DNA of 64,000 nucleotides from an uncultured Bacteroidales bacterium (GTDB lineage: Bacteria > Bacteroidota > Bacteroidia > Bacteroidales > Paludibacteraceae), in the NCBI GenBank assembly GCA_900321005.1, contig ONUF01000004.1:52815-116814 (forward strand), in the 5' to 3' direction. Position 1 is the first letter of the stretch. Every line of letters begins with the position of its first letter. Both the position numbers and the translations under genes were made by a program. Positions 33,384 to 42,110 of this stretch are shown here, piece after piece. Under the pieces are notes generated by a model. It did not search any database, had not been told where the DNA came from, and saw nothing but the letters and a program-made list of their open reading frames with translations.

Positions 33384-34565
33384 TTACTCGAGGCGCATAA
33401 CGCCGTCGCCTATTTCGGCAACATAGAAGTCGGCCTTCAGCCCCGTCTTCTCTTCGTATTCTTTGCCTACAAAAGCTTTGAAAGTCTCAATCGCTTCGTC
33501 GCGCACGAGGCTCACGGTACATCCGCCAAAACCACCACCGGTCATTCGGCTGCCGAGCACGCCTTCTACCTGCCATGCGGCTTCGGCGAGCGTGTCCAAC
33601 TCTTTGCCCGTCACCTCATAATCGTCGCGCAGCGAGACATGACTCGCGGTCATCAGTTCGCCGAACAGTTCGATCTTGCCTTGCTTGAGCGCCTCCACTG
33701 CTTGTGCCGTACGTGCTACTTCGCCTACCACGTGGCGCGCGCGTTTCTTGGCAATCGGATCGGTGATAGCGCCTTCTACTTGTTCCCAATCTTCCGGCGT
33801 CAGTTCGGCGAGGAACTTAATCGGTTTCACCTTGCTGATTTGCTCTACGGCAGTATGGCATTGACGCACGCGGTCGTTGTACGCCCCGCTATCCAGGTGG
33901 TGGGGACTATGGGTGTTGGTAATCACCACTTTGATGCCATCTAACTTCACCGGCACATGCTCAAACTCGAGCGTGTCGCAATTGAGGTAAATAGCATGGT
34001 CTTTCTTGCCTTGCGCACTCGCAAACTGGTCCATCACACCGCACATCACGCCCGCATACTCATGCTCGCACGCCTGACCGATAAGCGCCAACTCCGTGCG
34101 GTATTTCTTGTCGTCTGCAAGCGTCCAGCCCATTTCCTCGGTGAAAGCTCTTGCCGTAACCACTTCCATTGCGGCACTACTACTCAGACCAGCGCCGGCA
34201 GGTACATTACCGAAATAGAGCAGGTCATATCCGCTCTGTAACTTCGCTTCGGGATGGCGGCGAGTGATGATGTCGATGCATCCTAAGGCGTAATTACACC
34301 ATGCGCGATCCGGCTGAGGGCTGATAGCTGACAACTGAATGCTATATTCTTGCGGCATATTCAGTGATTTGAACCGCAGCACTTTATCGGCATTCGGAGC
34401 GATTAACAACCATGCGCCGAAACTCAAAGCGCAGGGAAAAACACATCCGCCGTTATAGTCCGTGTGTTCACCGATCAGATTGACGCGCCCGGGGGCAAAA
34501 AAGATTTTCTCTGCCTTGCGGCCGTAGGCTTGCTCAAAAGCCTGATTCATTTCTTGAGTAGTCAT
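33384..34565 (-). CDS. galK: Galactokinase
   Basis: The start at 34565 (MTTQEMNQAFEQAYGRKAEK) gives 393 residues, normal for the family. An in-frame Met at 34733 would put translation inside the promoter. Motifs: GRVNLIGEHTDYNGG (26-40, galactose binding), GAGLSSSAA (ATP binding, about 122-130) and GGGFGGCTVSLV near 345. It makes galactose 1-phosphate from galactose and ATP. No galT or galE is in the window. A heptamer array (34314-34348) adds the segment SIQLSAISPQP. First gene of the galactose operon. Confidence 0.95.
   Translation of the reverse strand: MTTQEMNQAFEQAYGRKAEKIFFAPGRVNLIGEHTDYNGGCVFPCALSFGAWLLIAPNADKVLRFKSLNMPQEYSIQLSAISPQPDRAWCNYALGCIDIITRRHPEAKLQSGYDLLYFGNVPAGAGLSSSAAMEVVTARAFTEEMGWTLADDKKYRTELALIGQACEHEYAGVMCGVMDQFASAQGKKDHAIYLNCDTLEFEHVPVKLDGIKVVITNTHSPHHLDSGAYNDRVRQCHTAVEQISKVKPIKFLAELTPEDWEQVEGAITDPIAKKRARHVVGEVARTAQAVEALKQGKIELFGELMTASHVSLRDDYEVTGKELDTLAEAAWQVEGVLGSRMTGGGFGGCTVSLVRDEAIETFKAFVGKEYEEKTGLKADFYVAEIGDGVMRLE
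34314..34341. repeat. Heptamer array inside galK
   Basis: CTGAGGG, CTGATAG, CTGACAA and CTGAATG share CTGA at a 7-bp period. Confidence 0.85.
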
Positions 34566-34597
34566 AGTAAGAGATATTTTATTGCATAATTTGTGTG

Positions 34598-34628
34598 CAA
34601 AGATACGAAAAAAAATGCACATATGCAA
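34598..34628 (-). promoter_or_regulatory. Promoter of the galactose operon
   Basis: On the minus strand TTG (34628-34626), 20 bases, TATCTTTG (34605-34598), 33 bases before the galK ATG. Confidence 0.8.
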
Positions 34629-34667
34629 GAAAAATGCACTTTTCTTAAAAAAAACATGCGCAAACTG

Positions 34668-34698
34668 TTGCAACTTTCGGAAAAAAGTTGTAACTTTG
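34668..34698 (+). promoter_or_regulatory. Promoter of the membrane protein gene
   Basis: TTG (34668-34670), 20 bases, TAACTTTG (34691-34698), 28 bases before the start at 34726. Divergent from the galK promoter. Confidence 0.8.
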
Positions 34699-34725
34699 CA
34701 GCACAATTTGAAACTTCTAAATTTT

Positions 34726-35481
34726 ATGGCCATGAATAATTTGGAAATTTTACTCTATTCGCTCCTCTTCATCCTTATCGGATTGATGTTGGTTTCGCTA
34801 TTCTTAGTATGGACGTGGTTTGATGCGCGCGACCGCTTGAAAGTGGTTCGTGAGATCACGCGTGATGAGACGATTCGTGCGATTCGTCGCAGTCATAACA
34901 AGTGCCGTGCCTTGTTATATACGCTTTTGGTACTCGCCCTCGCGTATATTCCGATTCCGTTCGCGCTGGAGGACTATTATAGCAGTTTGGCTTATCCGGG
35001 CGTAGTGATTGTAGCGACGCTGCTGATGCTCTTTGGCTTGCGAGCTCGCGCGAAGATGTATCTGCGCTCGATTGACGAATGTATTAATGAGAATGAGGAG
35101 CACGTGCGTGAGGCGGCGGCTGAGCGCGAGCGTGTGCGTGATGAATGGAGACGTCAGGCGCCGGATCTGAACCCGCAGGCCTTAGCGTTTATTAAGGAAA
35201 ACTTAGGCGACAACTACGAGGTGTGGTATAACCATGATATCCTCGTGGGACGTAATGTGCTCGCCAATAGAGAGTTGGAACTCTTGTATGCCCAGGGTGT
35301 TATCCTGCCGTTCAAGGAGATTATGGAGATTCGTCAGGGACGCAAGGACCTGAAACTTGTGACCAGCAATAGTATGCATCCTTTCGTAACGATTGATTTC
35401 GGCGCGCTGCCTATCAATCCCGAGACAGGTAACAAGTACATGGACGAGATTGCCGAGAAATTGACAGAAATTCTTCCGTAA
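34726..35481 (+). CDS. Membrane protein, unknown function
   Basis: The start at 34726 (MAMNNLEILLYSLL, 251 residues) follows the promoter; an upstream in-frame Met precedes it. One hydrophobic segment at 8-30 is followed by a charged stretch, then two more (about 62-82 and 90-107), then a basic, helical cytoplasmic part (about 120-160). The last 80 residues are soluble and beta-like (NYEVWYNHDILVGRNVLANR). It shares its stop codon base with the next gene (TAATG). I do not recognise it. Confidence 0.6.
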   Translation: MAMNNLEILLYSLLFILIGLMLVSLFLVWTWFDARDRLKVVREITRDETIRAIRRSHNKCRALLYTLLVLALAYIPIPFALEDYYSSLAYPGVVIVATLLMLFGLRARAKMYLRSIDECINENEEHVREAAAERERVRDEWRRQAPDLNPQALAFIKENLGDNYEVWYNHDILVGRNVLANRELELLYAQGVILPFKEIMEIRQGRKDLKLVTSNSMHPFVTIDFGALPINPETGNKYMDEIAEKLTEILP

Positions 35482-36113
35482 TGACCGCAGAAGAGAAAGC
35501 CAATACTTGGACACATCTGATTGCTTTTGTGGCTACGCTTCTCATAGCGTGGCCACTTCTTCATTTAGCCTACCAATCACAAATCATAAATCATAATTTT
35601 GAAATAGTAGGAACAGCCCTGTTCCTGCTCGGCATGTTTCTGATGTATGGTTCTTCTACGCTGTACCATGCCGTGTCGGCTCCGGAGCATAAGCGCCGCT
35701 TGCGGGTGTTCGATCATATATCGATTTATGTCATGATAGCGGGTTCGTACTCGCTTATCTGCCTCTCCGTCATTGGCGGATGGGTAGGATGGACGCTGTT
35801 TGTTTTTCTCTGGGCGTGCGTCATTGCCGGTATTATCGGCAAGTCTATCGCGCTGGGCAAGTACCCGCGGCTGTCGCTACTTCTGTATCTGATGATGGGG
35901 TGGGTGGCGTTACTGGTAATAGTGCCGATGTGGCGAAACATGCCGCACGAGGCCTTCTGGTATATAATAACCGAGGGCATTTGTTATACCCTCGGTTCCT
36001 ATTTCTTTCATAAGGATGAAGAGCATGCATTCTATCACGCAATCTGGCATGTGTTCATCATCCTGGGTTCAGCAGCGCATACTGCCGCTACATGGATTAT
36101 CCTGGCGGCTTGA
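35481..36113 (+). CDS. trhA: Hemolysin III family (TrhA / PAQR-like) membrane protein
   Basis: At 210 residues with seven hydrophobic segments. The family residues are visible: SSTLYHAVS (first histidine in the second segment), FDHISIYVMIAGSYS, and HAIWHVFIILGSAAHTAA (last segment, HxxxH-like). Members of this fold have a zinc site and work in membrane lipid homeostasis; TrhA in E. coli controls membrane energetics. A heptamer array (35575-35595) is read in frame as QSQIINHN in the first loop. Confidence 0.85.
   Translation: MTAEEKANTWTHLIAFVATLLIAWPLLHLAYQSQIINHNFEIVGTALFLLGMFLMYGSSTLYHAVSAPEHKRRLRVFDHISIYVMIAGSYSLICLSVIGGWVGWTLFVFLWACVIAGIIGKSIALGKYPRLSLLLYLMMGWVALLVIVPMWRNMPHEAFWYIITEGICYTLGSYFFHKDEEHAFYHAIWHVFIILGSAAHTAATWIILAA
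35575..35595. repeat. Heptamer array inside trhA
   Basis: AATCACA, AATCATA and AATCATA are three 7-bp units read in frame. Confidence 0.75.
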
Positions 36114-36129
36114 GCCGCACAGGATTATC
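36097..36129. terminator. Bidirectional hairpin that contains both stop codons
   Basis: CCTG-GCGGC-TTGA-GCCGC-A-CAGG forms a near-perfect hairpin flanked by ATTAT on both sides. The stop of the rightward gene (36111-36113) and that of the leftward gene (36127-36125) both lie in or at it. Confidence 0.65.
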
Positions 36130-39100
36130 GCATGATCTTGAATGTCTGACCGGTCTCCGTTACGATGACATACACGCCGCGCGGCAATACCATATGGTAG
36201 ATGTCTTCGTTCGTCGTACTTACTTTGCGACCGAAGATATCGTAGATATTTACCCAATCGCCTGCAGCATAGACATCCTCGATGCCTTCGGAATTGAAGA
36301 ATCGGATGGCTACCTCATAGACGCGGCGGTTGATATAATCGCTTACTTCATACGTTACAGGAAAACTCAAACTCTCCGAGAAGTCAACATATCCGTCTTC
36401 TTTCTCGAATTTGGTAGATACATGCGTGTACACTGCATCTGCCAAGGTGATCTCCGGCTTGATAGCGTGCTTGTCCACATCGTGATTCGTGAGGTCAATC
36501 TCAAAGGTAATCTTGTTCGTGCTCTGGTCGATATTTCCGGAGATACCGTCAATGATGAAACTGTTGATCTGCAAGTCCGGCCTTTGGATGCTCGGCTCGT
36601 CATTCAGCAGGTAGTTCACTACGGATGCTAACAAATACTGGCCCTCCGTCGTGAGGTTTTGACTGCTGCTCATCGCTATCGGCATACAGATGTATTTCTT
36701 TCCGCCACGCATGCCGGCCGGCACTTCGTGCAGGAAAGTGAATACCTCGCCATCGCCTTCGTAGTTATCTCTATTGCGGGCCAAAGAGGTAGCCAAACAG
36801 TGTGTACCAGGCAGGTTGATGTCGATTGGCATCAACATTTTTTCTGCTTTCTTTTTGAGCACTTTAATCTTGCTACCTTTGCTGATGTTGATGATTTGGC
36901 TTAGCGTCTTGAAGATCGGGTGATCTTCGCGTTGCACGGTGATATACTGTCCGTTCTCGGTCAGACTACCGTTATTCGGATCACCCCAACTCAGACGCTC
37001 ATCGGCGTATGCAAAGCTTTTCATGTTCAGCACAGGCAGGGTAGCGCTTGCTTTTGTCAGCTCCAGCACTTCGGCATTGTCGGCATTCGCATCCTCCGAA
37101 ATTAACGCCCATTGGTATTTTTGGTAATCCGTTGCAGGACGCAAACCGGTTTTTTGCGCCTTGCGAGGAATAATGGTAAACTGCGAAGAAAGTAAAGCCG
37201 CTATACCGTCCTTGGCAAGTATGGTCTCTTTGTCCCCGTTGGAGTACAGGTATAACACCAGATTATCTCCCACAATCGGAGGTAAGACTTTAATGATACC
37301 ATGGACGCTGTTGCCTCCAGTGACACTGATGGTGAAGGAGTATTCTCCTTGTTGAGTCGGTGTACCGCTGATGTAGTATGTGCCGTCCTCGCCATGACCA
37401 CTGATACCGTCCGGTTTGTTGTTGTCCTTCCAGGCAATATGGATATCAGTCGCGGCATCTAAGGCATGGTAACTGAAGGTCATCTCTTCCATTGCCTCGC
37501 CGGCATATACCTCTACTACCGTGTCGCCTATTGCGTGAATGTCCGACTTGACGGTGATCTTTCCGCTCGGCAGACGCTTGGTCTCGTTTCCATTGCTGTC
37601 GAACGACGATATATGGAACGGATAAACACCTACCGGACAGTTGGCTACACCGGTCAGCAAGAGCGTGTCACCTATATCGGTGGAACTCTTGCGAACCAAG
37701 TCAATACCTCTGGCCTCTCCGTTTTCCCAAACCACTTTGGTCTCACCCTTATTATTGTATTTTGTGAAGTAAACGATATCGCGCGGCAGTTTCTCCGTTT
37801 GCAGCACAACCTGTGTGGAGTCATTACCCTTGATGTATTTCACCATCGGTATCTGTGCTACGCGCAGCGAGAAACCACCGAACAAGTTTCCGTCGCCTAC
37901 AAGCGTAATCTTAATCACGTGATGCCTTGTGGGATCAATGTCAAAACGACGAATTGTTTGATTTGTAGATTGTTCCATGGTCTGCTCTGCGTCGTCAATG
38001 ATCACTTTGAAATACTTGCAGTTGGCCGGTTTAGAAGGCTCCCATTTCTTATCCGCTGCATACAGAGAGAACTGATCGTAACCGTTGACGTGCATCTCAA
38101 TGGAGTTGGAACTTGTTACTGTGTGACAACGCTCAGTAGCTTTTTTGAACTCATCTTTTGCCGCAAAGCCTGTTCCTTTATCACTTCCCGAACCTTTGAA
38201 CCATCCGTCAATAGCTTCGTATGAAGAATTGGTTTCATTTTTGGTAATACCTTGGGACTTGTCAACGGGATTCACGTGAATGGTTAATTTCGTTCCACCA
38301 TTGTCCCACCGTCCGGCATAGAATACTTCATATTCTCGCTCGCCGAAAACAGACAGCGGTGTCTCATATCCTCCCTTTGCTCCAGCTTCCTCATAGAGAC
38401 CCGGTTCATGTAGCGTCAAACCAGTCGAAGGAACCGGAGGAGTTGGCGTGTCATCTTTTTGAACCGTTACTTCGCAGGTGGCTTCAAAACCGCCATCTTC
38501 AGTCTTGACGGTAATCGTAGCTGTGCCTTCCGCCTTAGCCGATACTACGCCGGCAGAAACTGTCGCGGCCGTGGAGTTACTACTCCAGGATACATTCTGG
38601 TTGGTAGCGTCCGATGGAATAATCTGGGCAATTAAGGAATATGTCTGACCAACTTTCAGCGTTAGGGAAGTCTTATCTAAAGTGACGCCCGTTACTGCTA
38701 TGGTAGCCGGTTCTTCGCCTTCTTTACTGAATGCTACGGTGTAGGTCTTCTCTGTCGTGCCGTCTTCGGCAGTAACTACCGCCTTTGCCGTACCCGGGAG
38801 AGAAGTGGCCTGCGTGAAATTGACCTTTGCGTTCTCGTCGTTCGCCTCTGCTATAATAGAGGGCACTCCTATATAATCGGAGGGTAAAACCACCGAGTAA
38901 CTAAACGTGTTTGGAGAGAAACCCGGCACAGACGTCTCGCCGTCATATACCAGGCTCTTCAAGGTCGCATCATGCGATTTCTCCGGCTCAGGAGGCGTGT
39001 CACCGCCACGAGTTACTTTGATAGCGCAGATACAAGTGCTGGTACCTTCGGCTCGCATCATATAAATTACATCGGCGTCAGCGGAGAGTGTAAACGAACC

Positions 39101-40045
39101 TACATTATAGTCCGTCTTGCTTGTTCCAGTCGCTACAGAGGCCTTGATATCGCCGCTGTGCTCGTCTGTGCTGCTTACTTTCCAAGGGTTATAACCGCAT
39201 ATGGTGATAACATCATTGGCCTTGAAACCGCCGTCAACAGTTACCTTCAGGTACAAAACATTTCCTCCCATCTTGATGCCCTTGGAACCTTGCGATTTCA
39301 TGTCATCCGGAACAGCGGCATTGTACCCTGCACTTTCTGTGCCGTATGTTTTTGAATCATCTTTCGCCAAAAACTCTACGGTCATCTTGGTGCCGCTTTC
39401 GCTGCTACCTATAGCGGGCACATCCGTTCCGGAAAAACGCCAATGTGCATACACATTTCCGCTCGGTTGTGGAGTCGGATCATCTCCTCCGCCCGGAGTA
39501 TCACCGCCGCCAGGAGTGTCACCACCACCAGGAGTATCACCGCCGCCAGGAGTGTCACCACCACCAGGAGTGTCACCACCACCAGGAGTATCACCACCGC
39601 CGGAGCCGGTAGAATACGTTACTTCTAACTTGGTTATACCAACGCCACCTCCGTTGTTCTTAAAATCAATAGATGTTTGTGGCGTGGAGAATTCGCACGT
39701 ATATACACTTCCGTCTTTGGTACACGATGTACAACCTGTAATATTCGATGCCTGATAACGATTACTGGTAGTGTTCATTGTAATAAGCACCTTCGATATC
39801 GAAGCTCCTTCGGTTCCCTCCAAATGGAAGAATTTACCTGATCCACCGGCGTACAAGCTGTTGTTGCTCCAAGTCATTCCATTCGAAGCAGGAACTGATA
39901 GCTGAATTGAACCAACGGATTTAGCCCCTCCTGAGACATTAAGATTGTCTCCTTCAAAAACGGCGGTTTCCGCCCAAAGACTACCTGCTATCAAGCAGAA
40001 CATTACAAAGAACGCACTCTTCTTAAACTTAAAAATGTTTCTCAT
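36125..40045 (-). CDS. Large secreted multidomain protein with Ig-like domain and type IX sorting tail
   Basis: The start at 40045 (MRNIFKFKKSAFFVMFCLIA) gives a signal peptide and 1306 residues; the upstream Met at 40108 lies before the -7 box. Order: signal (to about 26), a beta domain (about 30-145), a GGGDT-repeat linker (about 149-188), a beta-sandwich region, a BIG2-type Ig domain with TGVTLDKTSLTLKVGQTYSL, more beta domains, and a C-terminal segment with DIFGRKVSTTN and GVYVIVTETGQTFKIMR that fits the type A sorting domain. It is probably exported by type IX secretion and bound at the surface. Its ligand is unknown. Confidence 0.75.
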   Translation of the reverse strand: MRNIFKFKKSAFFVMFCLIAGSLWAETAVFEGDNLNVSGGAKSVGSIQLSVPASNGMTWSNNSLYAGGSGKFFHLEGTEGASISKVLITMNTTSNRYQASNITGCTSCTKDGSVYTCEFSTPQTSIDFKNNGGGVGITKLEVTYSTGSGGGDTPGGGDTPGGGDTPGGGDTPGGGDTPGGGDTPGGGDDPTPQPSGNVYAHWRFSGTDVPAIGSSESGTKMTVEFLAKDDSKTYGTESAGYNAAVPDDMKSQGSKGIKMGGNVLYLKVTVDGGFKANDVITICGYNPWKVSSTDEHSGDIKASVATGTSKTDYNVGSFTLSADADVIYMMRAEGTSTCICAIKVTRGGDTPPEPEKSHDATLKSLVYDGETSVPGFSPNTFSYSVVLPSDYIGVPSIIAEANDENAKVNFTQATSLPGTAKAVVTAEDGTTEKTYTVAFSKEGEEPATIAVTGVTLDKTSLTLKVGQTYSLIAQIIPSDATNQNVSWSSNSTAATVSAGVVSAKAEGTATITVKTEDGGFEATCEVTVQKDDTPTPPVPSTGLTLHEPGLYEEAGAKGGYETPLSVFGEREYEVFYAGRWDNGGTKLTIHVNPVDKSQGITKNETNSSYEAIDGWFKGSGSDKGTGFAAKDEFKKATERCHTVTSSNSIEMHVNGYDQFSLYAADKKWEPSKPANCKYFKVIIDDAEQTMEQSTNQTIRRFDIDPTRHHVIKITLVGDGNLFGGFSLRVAQIPMVKYIKGNDSTQVVLQTEKLPRDIVYFTKYNNKGETKVVWENGEARGIDLVRKSSTDIGDTLLLTGVANCPVGVYPFHISSFDSNGNETKRLPSGKITVKSDIHAIGDTVVEVYAGEAMEEMTFSYHALDAATDIHIAWKDNNKPDGISGHGEDGTYYISGTPTQQGEYSFTISVTGGNSVHGIIKVLPPIVGDNLVLYLYSNGDKETILAKDGIAALLSSQFTIIPRKAQKTGLRPATDYQKYQWALISEDANADNAEVLELTKASATLPVLNMKSFAYADERLSWGDPNNGSLTENGQYITVQREDHPIFKTLSQIINISKGSKIKVLKKKAEKMLMPIDINLPGTHCLATSLARNRDNYEGDGEVFTFLHEVPAGMRGGKKYICMPIAMSSSQNLTTEGQYLLASVVNYLLNDEPSIQRPDLQINSFIIDGISGNIDQSTNKITFEIDLTNHDVDKHAIKPEITLADAVYTHVSTKFEKEDGYVDFSESLSFPVTYEVSDYINRRVYEVAIRFFNSEGIEDVYAAGDWVNIYDIFGRKVSTTNEDIYHMVLPRGVYVIVTETGQTFKIMR
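39484..39603. repeat. 18-bp repeat coding for Pro-Gly-Gly-Gly-Asp-Thr
   Basis: Near-identical 18-bp units encode six GGGDT blocks and one GGGDD, a flexible linker. Copy number may vary by slippage. Confidence 0.9.
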
Positions 40046-40105
40046 ATTTGTATGTGTTTTTATTCGTTTTTGTATGTCCGCATTACCGGATATTAAATCA
40101 CGCTG

Positions 40106-40113
40106 CAAAATTA
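40106..40113 (-). promoter_or_regulatory. -7 box of the large secreted protein gene
   Basis: TAATTTTG on the minus strand, 60 bases upstream of the start at 40045. No TTG is present at the usual 20-base spacing, so the assignment is weaker. Confidence 0.45.
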
Positions 40114-40207
40114 CTACATTTTTAGCAAACGCGTGTGCATATATTCAAAAAAAATGTGGAAAAATTGACGTATTTGTCCGAAAACTACGCGCGCGTACTT
40201 TATTTAT

Positions 40208-40259
40208 TTGCATGTATGAGATTTTTTTTGTACCTTTGTGCGGTTTTTTGAGAAAACCG
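40208..40259 (+). promoter_or_regulatory. Promoter with 5' leader hairpin
   Basis: TTG (40208-40210), 20 bases, TACCTTTG (40231-40238). Right after it CGGTTTT and AAAACCG form a 7-bp hairpin (40241-40259) at the expected 5' end of the mRNA. Confidence 0.75.
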
Positions 40260-40298
40260 AACAAACAAACGTATAACAAATAATCTTTTTTGAATAGT

Positions 40299-41495
40299 AT
40301 GCAGAAGAAAATTTTTACTCTTGCGTTGGCCTTGACGGCCGCGCTTACTATGACTGCTCAGGAAGTGGACAAAGCGAAGGTGACCGGTAATGCCGATGCT
40401 GCTGCGAAAGCAGGTGCCGACCTTCAGAAGTTGGAGCAGGCTGAGAAAGCATGGAAATTTGACGGTACCGTCGGACTCAATGCCGCCGCTACCGGGTTGG
40501 TGAACTGGGCTGCTGGTGGTAAGAACAATGTCAACGGCATCGCGTATGCCAAACTCCACCTCTTGTATCATAAAAATGCTATCGCTTGGGAGACCAATTT
40601 CGATACGGATTTCGGATTGACTTGGATTCAGCAGAAAGAAGACCCCTTCCAGAAATCCAGCGATAATATCAAACTCGCTACCAAATTCGGATGGGAGTTC
40701 AAGCAGAACTGGTATCTCACCGTGCTCGGTTCGTTCCAGAGCCAGTACGCCTTGGGACGTAACTACAAAGACGGGTATAACAACATCATCTCTAAATGGC
40801 TCGCGCCTTCCTATACCGACATCTCCGTCGGTATTGACTGGAAGAAGAGTTATAACGGAGCGGACTTCTCCGTCTATATCTCTCCGATCGCCGGACGTAT
40901 CTCTACGGCGTACACCGGAAACGTATGGAACGAGCGCTATACCAAAGAGGCTTGGGTGGCGGAAGGTAATGACCCTGCCAACTGGAATGAGACGGTATAT
41001 CAGGGCTTGATCAACAACCACCAGGATCTGCGTTCTATCCTCCAGCAGACCGTAGGTACCTGTACCTATGACGAGCAGGGTAATCCGGTATATCGTAACC
41101 TCCGCGCTGAGTTCGGTTTTAGCCTCAAGGGCGGCATCGCTTATACCTACAAGGACCTCAAACTCAGTACGACCTTGGCGCTCTTTACCCCGTATCAGGG
41201 CAAGGGATTCAATGTCAAAGAGGCTTACGAAACGACTCACGGAGCAGGTTCGTGGGATGCGCTCCCTGCTGCAGAACGATACTTCGAGTGGTCGAACAAG
41301 AACCGTTTCATCGGTATGTTCGATGTGGACTGGGATGTGGCATTGAGTTACCAGTTCCTCAAATGTCTGCAGGTAACACTTCAGACCAGCCTCAAGTACT
41401 ATCCGGGTACGCTGGTGGCAGATCATGAAGGCGTATTGGCAGAGCGCTGCCAGTTCAAAGGTGTTATCGGTATCGGCGTAGGCTATTCGTTCTAA
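40299..41495 (+). CDS. DUF3078 outer-membrane barrel protein
   Basis: The ATG at 40299 (MQKKIFTLALALTAALTMTA) gives 398 residues and a proper signal peptide; an earlier TTG would lengthen it by three codons. The segment WKFDGTVGLNAAATGLVNWA and then AGGKNNVNGIAYAKLHLLYH (about 45-85) is the DUF3078 hallmark. It alternates strands and ends in GVGYSF with a terminal Phe, as expected for an outer-membrane barrel. Function is unknown. It precedes the zapB-zapA-rny group by 27 bases. Confidence 0.75.
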   Translation: MQKKIFTLALALTAALTMTAQEVDKAKVTGNADAAAKAGADLQKLEQAEKAWKFDGTVGLNAAATGLVNWAAGGKNNVNGIAYAKLHLLYHKNAIAWETNFDTDFGLTWIQQKEDPFQKSSDNIKLATKFGWEFKQNWYLTVLGSFQSQYALGRNYKDGYNNIISKWLAPSYTDISVGIDWKKSYNGADFSVYISPIAGRISTAYTGNVWNERYTKEAWVAEGNDPANWNETVYQGLINNHQDLRSILQQTVGTCTYDEQGNPVYRNLRAEFGFSLKGGIAYTYKDLKLSTTLALFTPYQGKGFNVKEAYETTHGAGSWDALPAAERYFEWSNKNRFIGMFDVDWDVALSYQFLKCLQVTLQTSLKYYPGTLVADHEGVLAERCQFKGVIGIGVGYSF

Positions 41496-41522
41496 CCGGA
41501 GAGGCTCCGGAGCCAATTAACT

Positions 41523-41798
41523 ATGCAGATTCTTGATGACCTTTCGCAAAATGTGCAACTGCTACTGCAGCGTTATCAGGCGTTGCGGCAGGAGAACGCG
41601 CAGTTGCGACTGGATATCGAGAAACAGCGCCAGGAACTGATCCGTACCCATAGCGAACTGCTTGACTTACAGCAGAAAAACCGCCGTATAGCCACAGCGA
41701 ATGCGCTTACCTCGGCCGAAGGAGCAGAAGAGGCTACCAAACGACTCAATGCCCTCATCGCCCAAGTGGACCGTGCAATAGCAGCGCTGAAAAAATAA
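41523..41798 (+). CDS. ZapB-like coiled-coil cell-division protein
   Basis: At 91 residues, a single coiled coil from about 5 to 58 (LLLQRYQALRQENAQLRLDI) with a second helix (about 66-90). It sits just before zapA, as small coiled-coil division genes do in Bacteroidota. It is likely a partner of ZapA in stabilising the FtsZ ring. The call depends on position and coiled-coil form, since the family has little sequence identity. Confidence 0.6.
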   Translation: MQILDDLSQNVQLLLQRYQALRQENAQLRLDIEKQRQELIRTHSELLDLQQKNRRIATANALTSAEGAEEATKRLNALIAQVDRAIAALKK

Positions 41799-41833
41799 CT
41801 GAAAACTGATAGCTGAATGCTGAATTCTGACAA
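41799..41833. repeat. Heptamer array that supplies the zapA start codon
   Basis: CTGAAAA, CTGATAG, CTGAATG, CTGAATT and CTGACAA follow at 7-bp period. The ATG at 41817 and the first codons of zapA come from units 3-5. Confidence 0.9.
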
Positions 41834-42110
41834 GCAACATATCAACCTTCGTCTCGATGCCCACATGGTGGGACTCGATGTGCCGCGGGAGCAGGAACCC
41901 AACTATCGCGCGGCGGCGGAACTGTTGAATAAGCGCTATCAGTATTACCTCAAACTGCGGCCCAACGCTTCGGCGGAGCAATTATGGATGTACACGGCCC
42001 TCGAGGTGGCTGTGGCCCTCCAATCCGATGTGCGCGAGAAGAGTCTTGTGCCCGTCGAGAAAGAACTAAAAGAATTGAACCAACTAATTTTAAAAACGAT
42101 AAATCAATGA
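41817..42110 (+). CDS. zapA: Cell division protein ZapA
   Basis: At 97 residues, with a beta-type N-terminal region ([20 protein letters not shown]) and a helix ending in a coiled coil, matching ZapA. The helix has [20 protein letters not shown] (about 30-49). ZapA binds FtsZ and bundles filaments at the division site. Its first residues (MLNSDK) come from a heptamer array, so the original start may have been altered. It overlaps rny by 4 bases. Confidence 0.8.
   Translation: MLNSDKQHINLRLDAHMVGLDVPREQEPNYRAAAELLNKRYQYYLKLRPNASAEQLWMYTALEVAVALQSDVREKSLVPVEKELKELNQLILKTINQ

Noticed and set aside
29886-34565. Galactose genes as part of the SusC/D operon
   Set aside because: They are on the opposite strand with their own promoter, and a terminator separates them.
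34565-34733. Longer galK start
   Set aside because: It would include the galK promoter, and the Met at 34565 gives the normal length.
39484-39603. CRISPR-like array
   Set aside because: The 18-bp units have no unique spacers and encode a Gly-rich linker in a secreted protein.
41984-42106. Longer rny start
   Set aside because: The added residues lie in zapA in another frame and would remove the membrane helix from the N-terminus.
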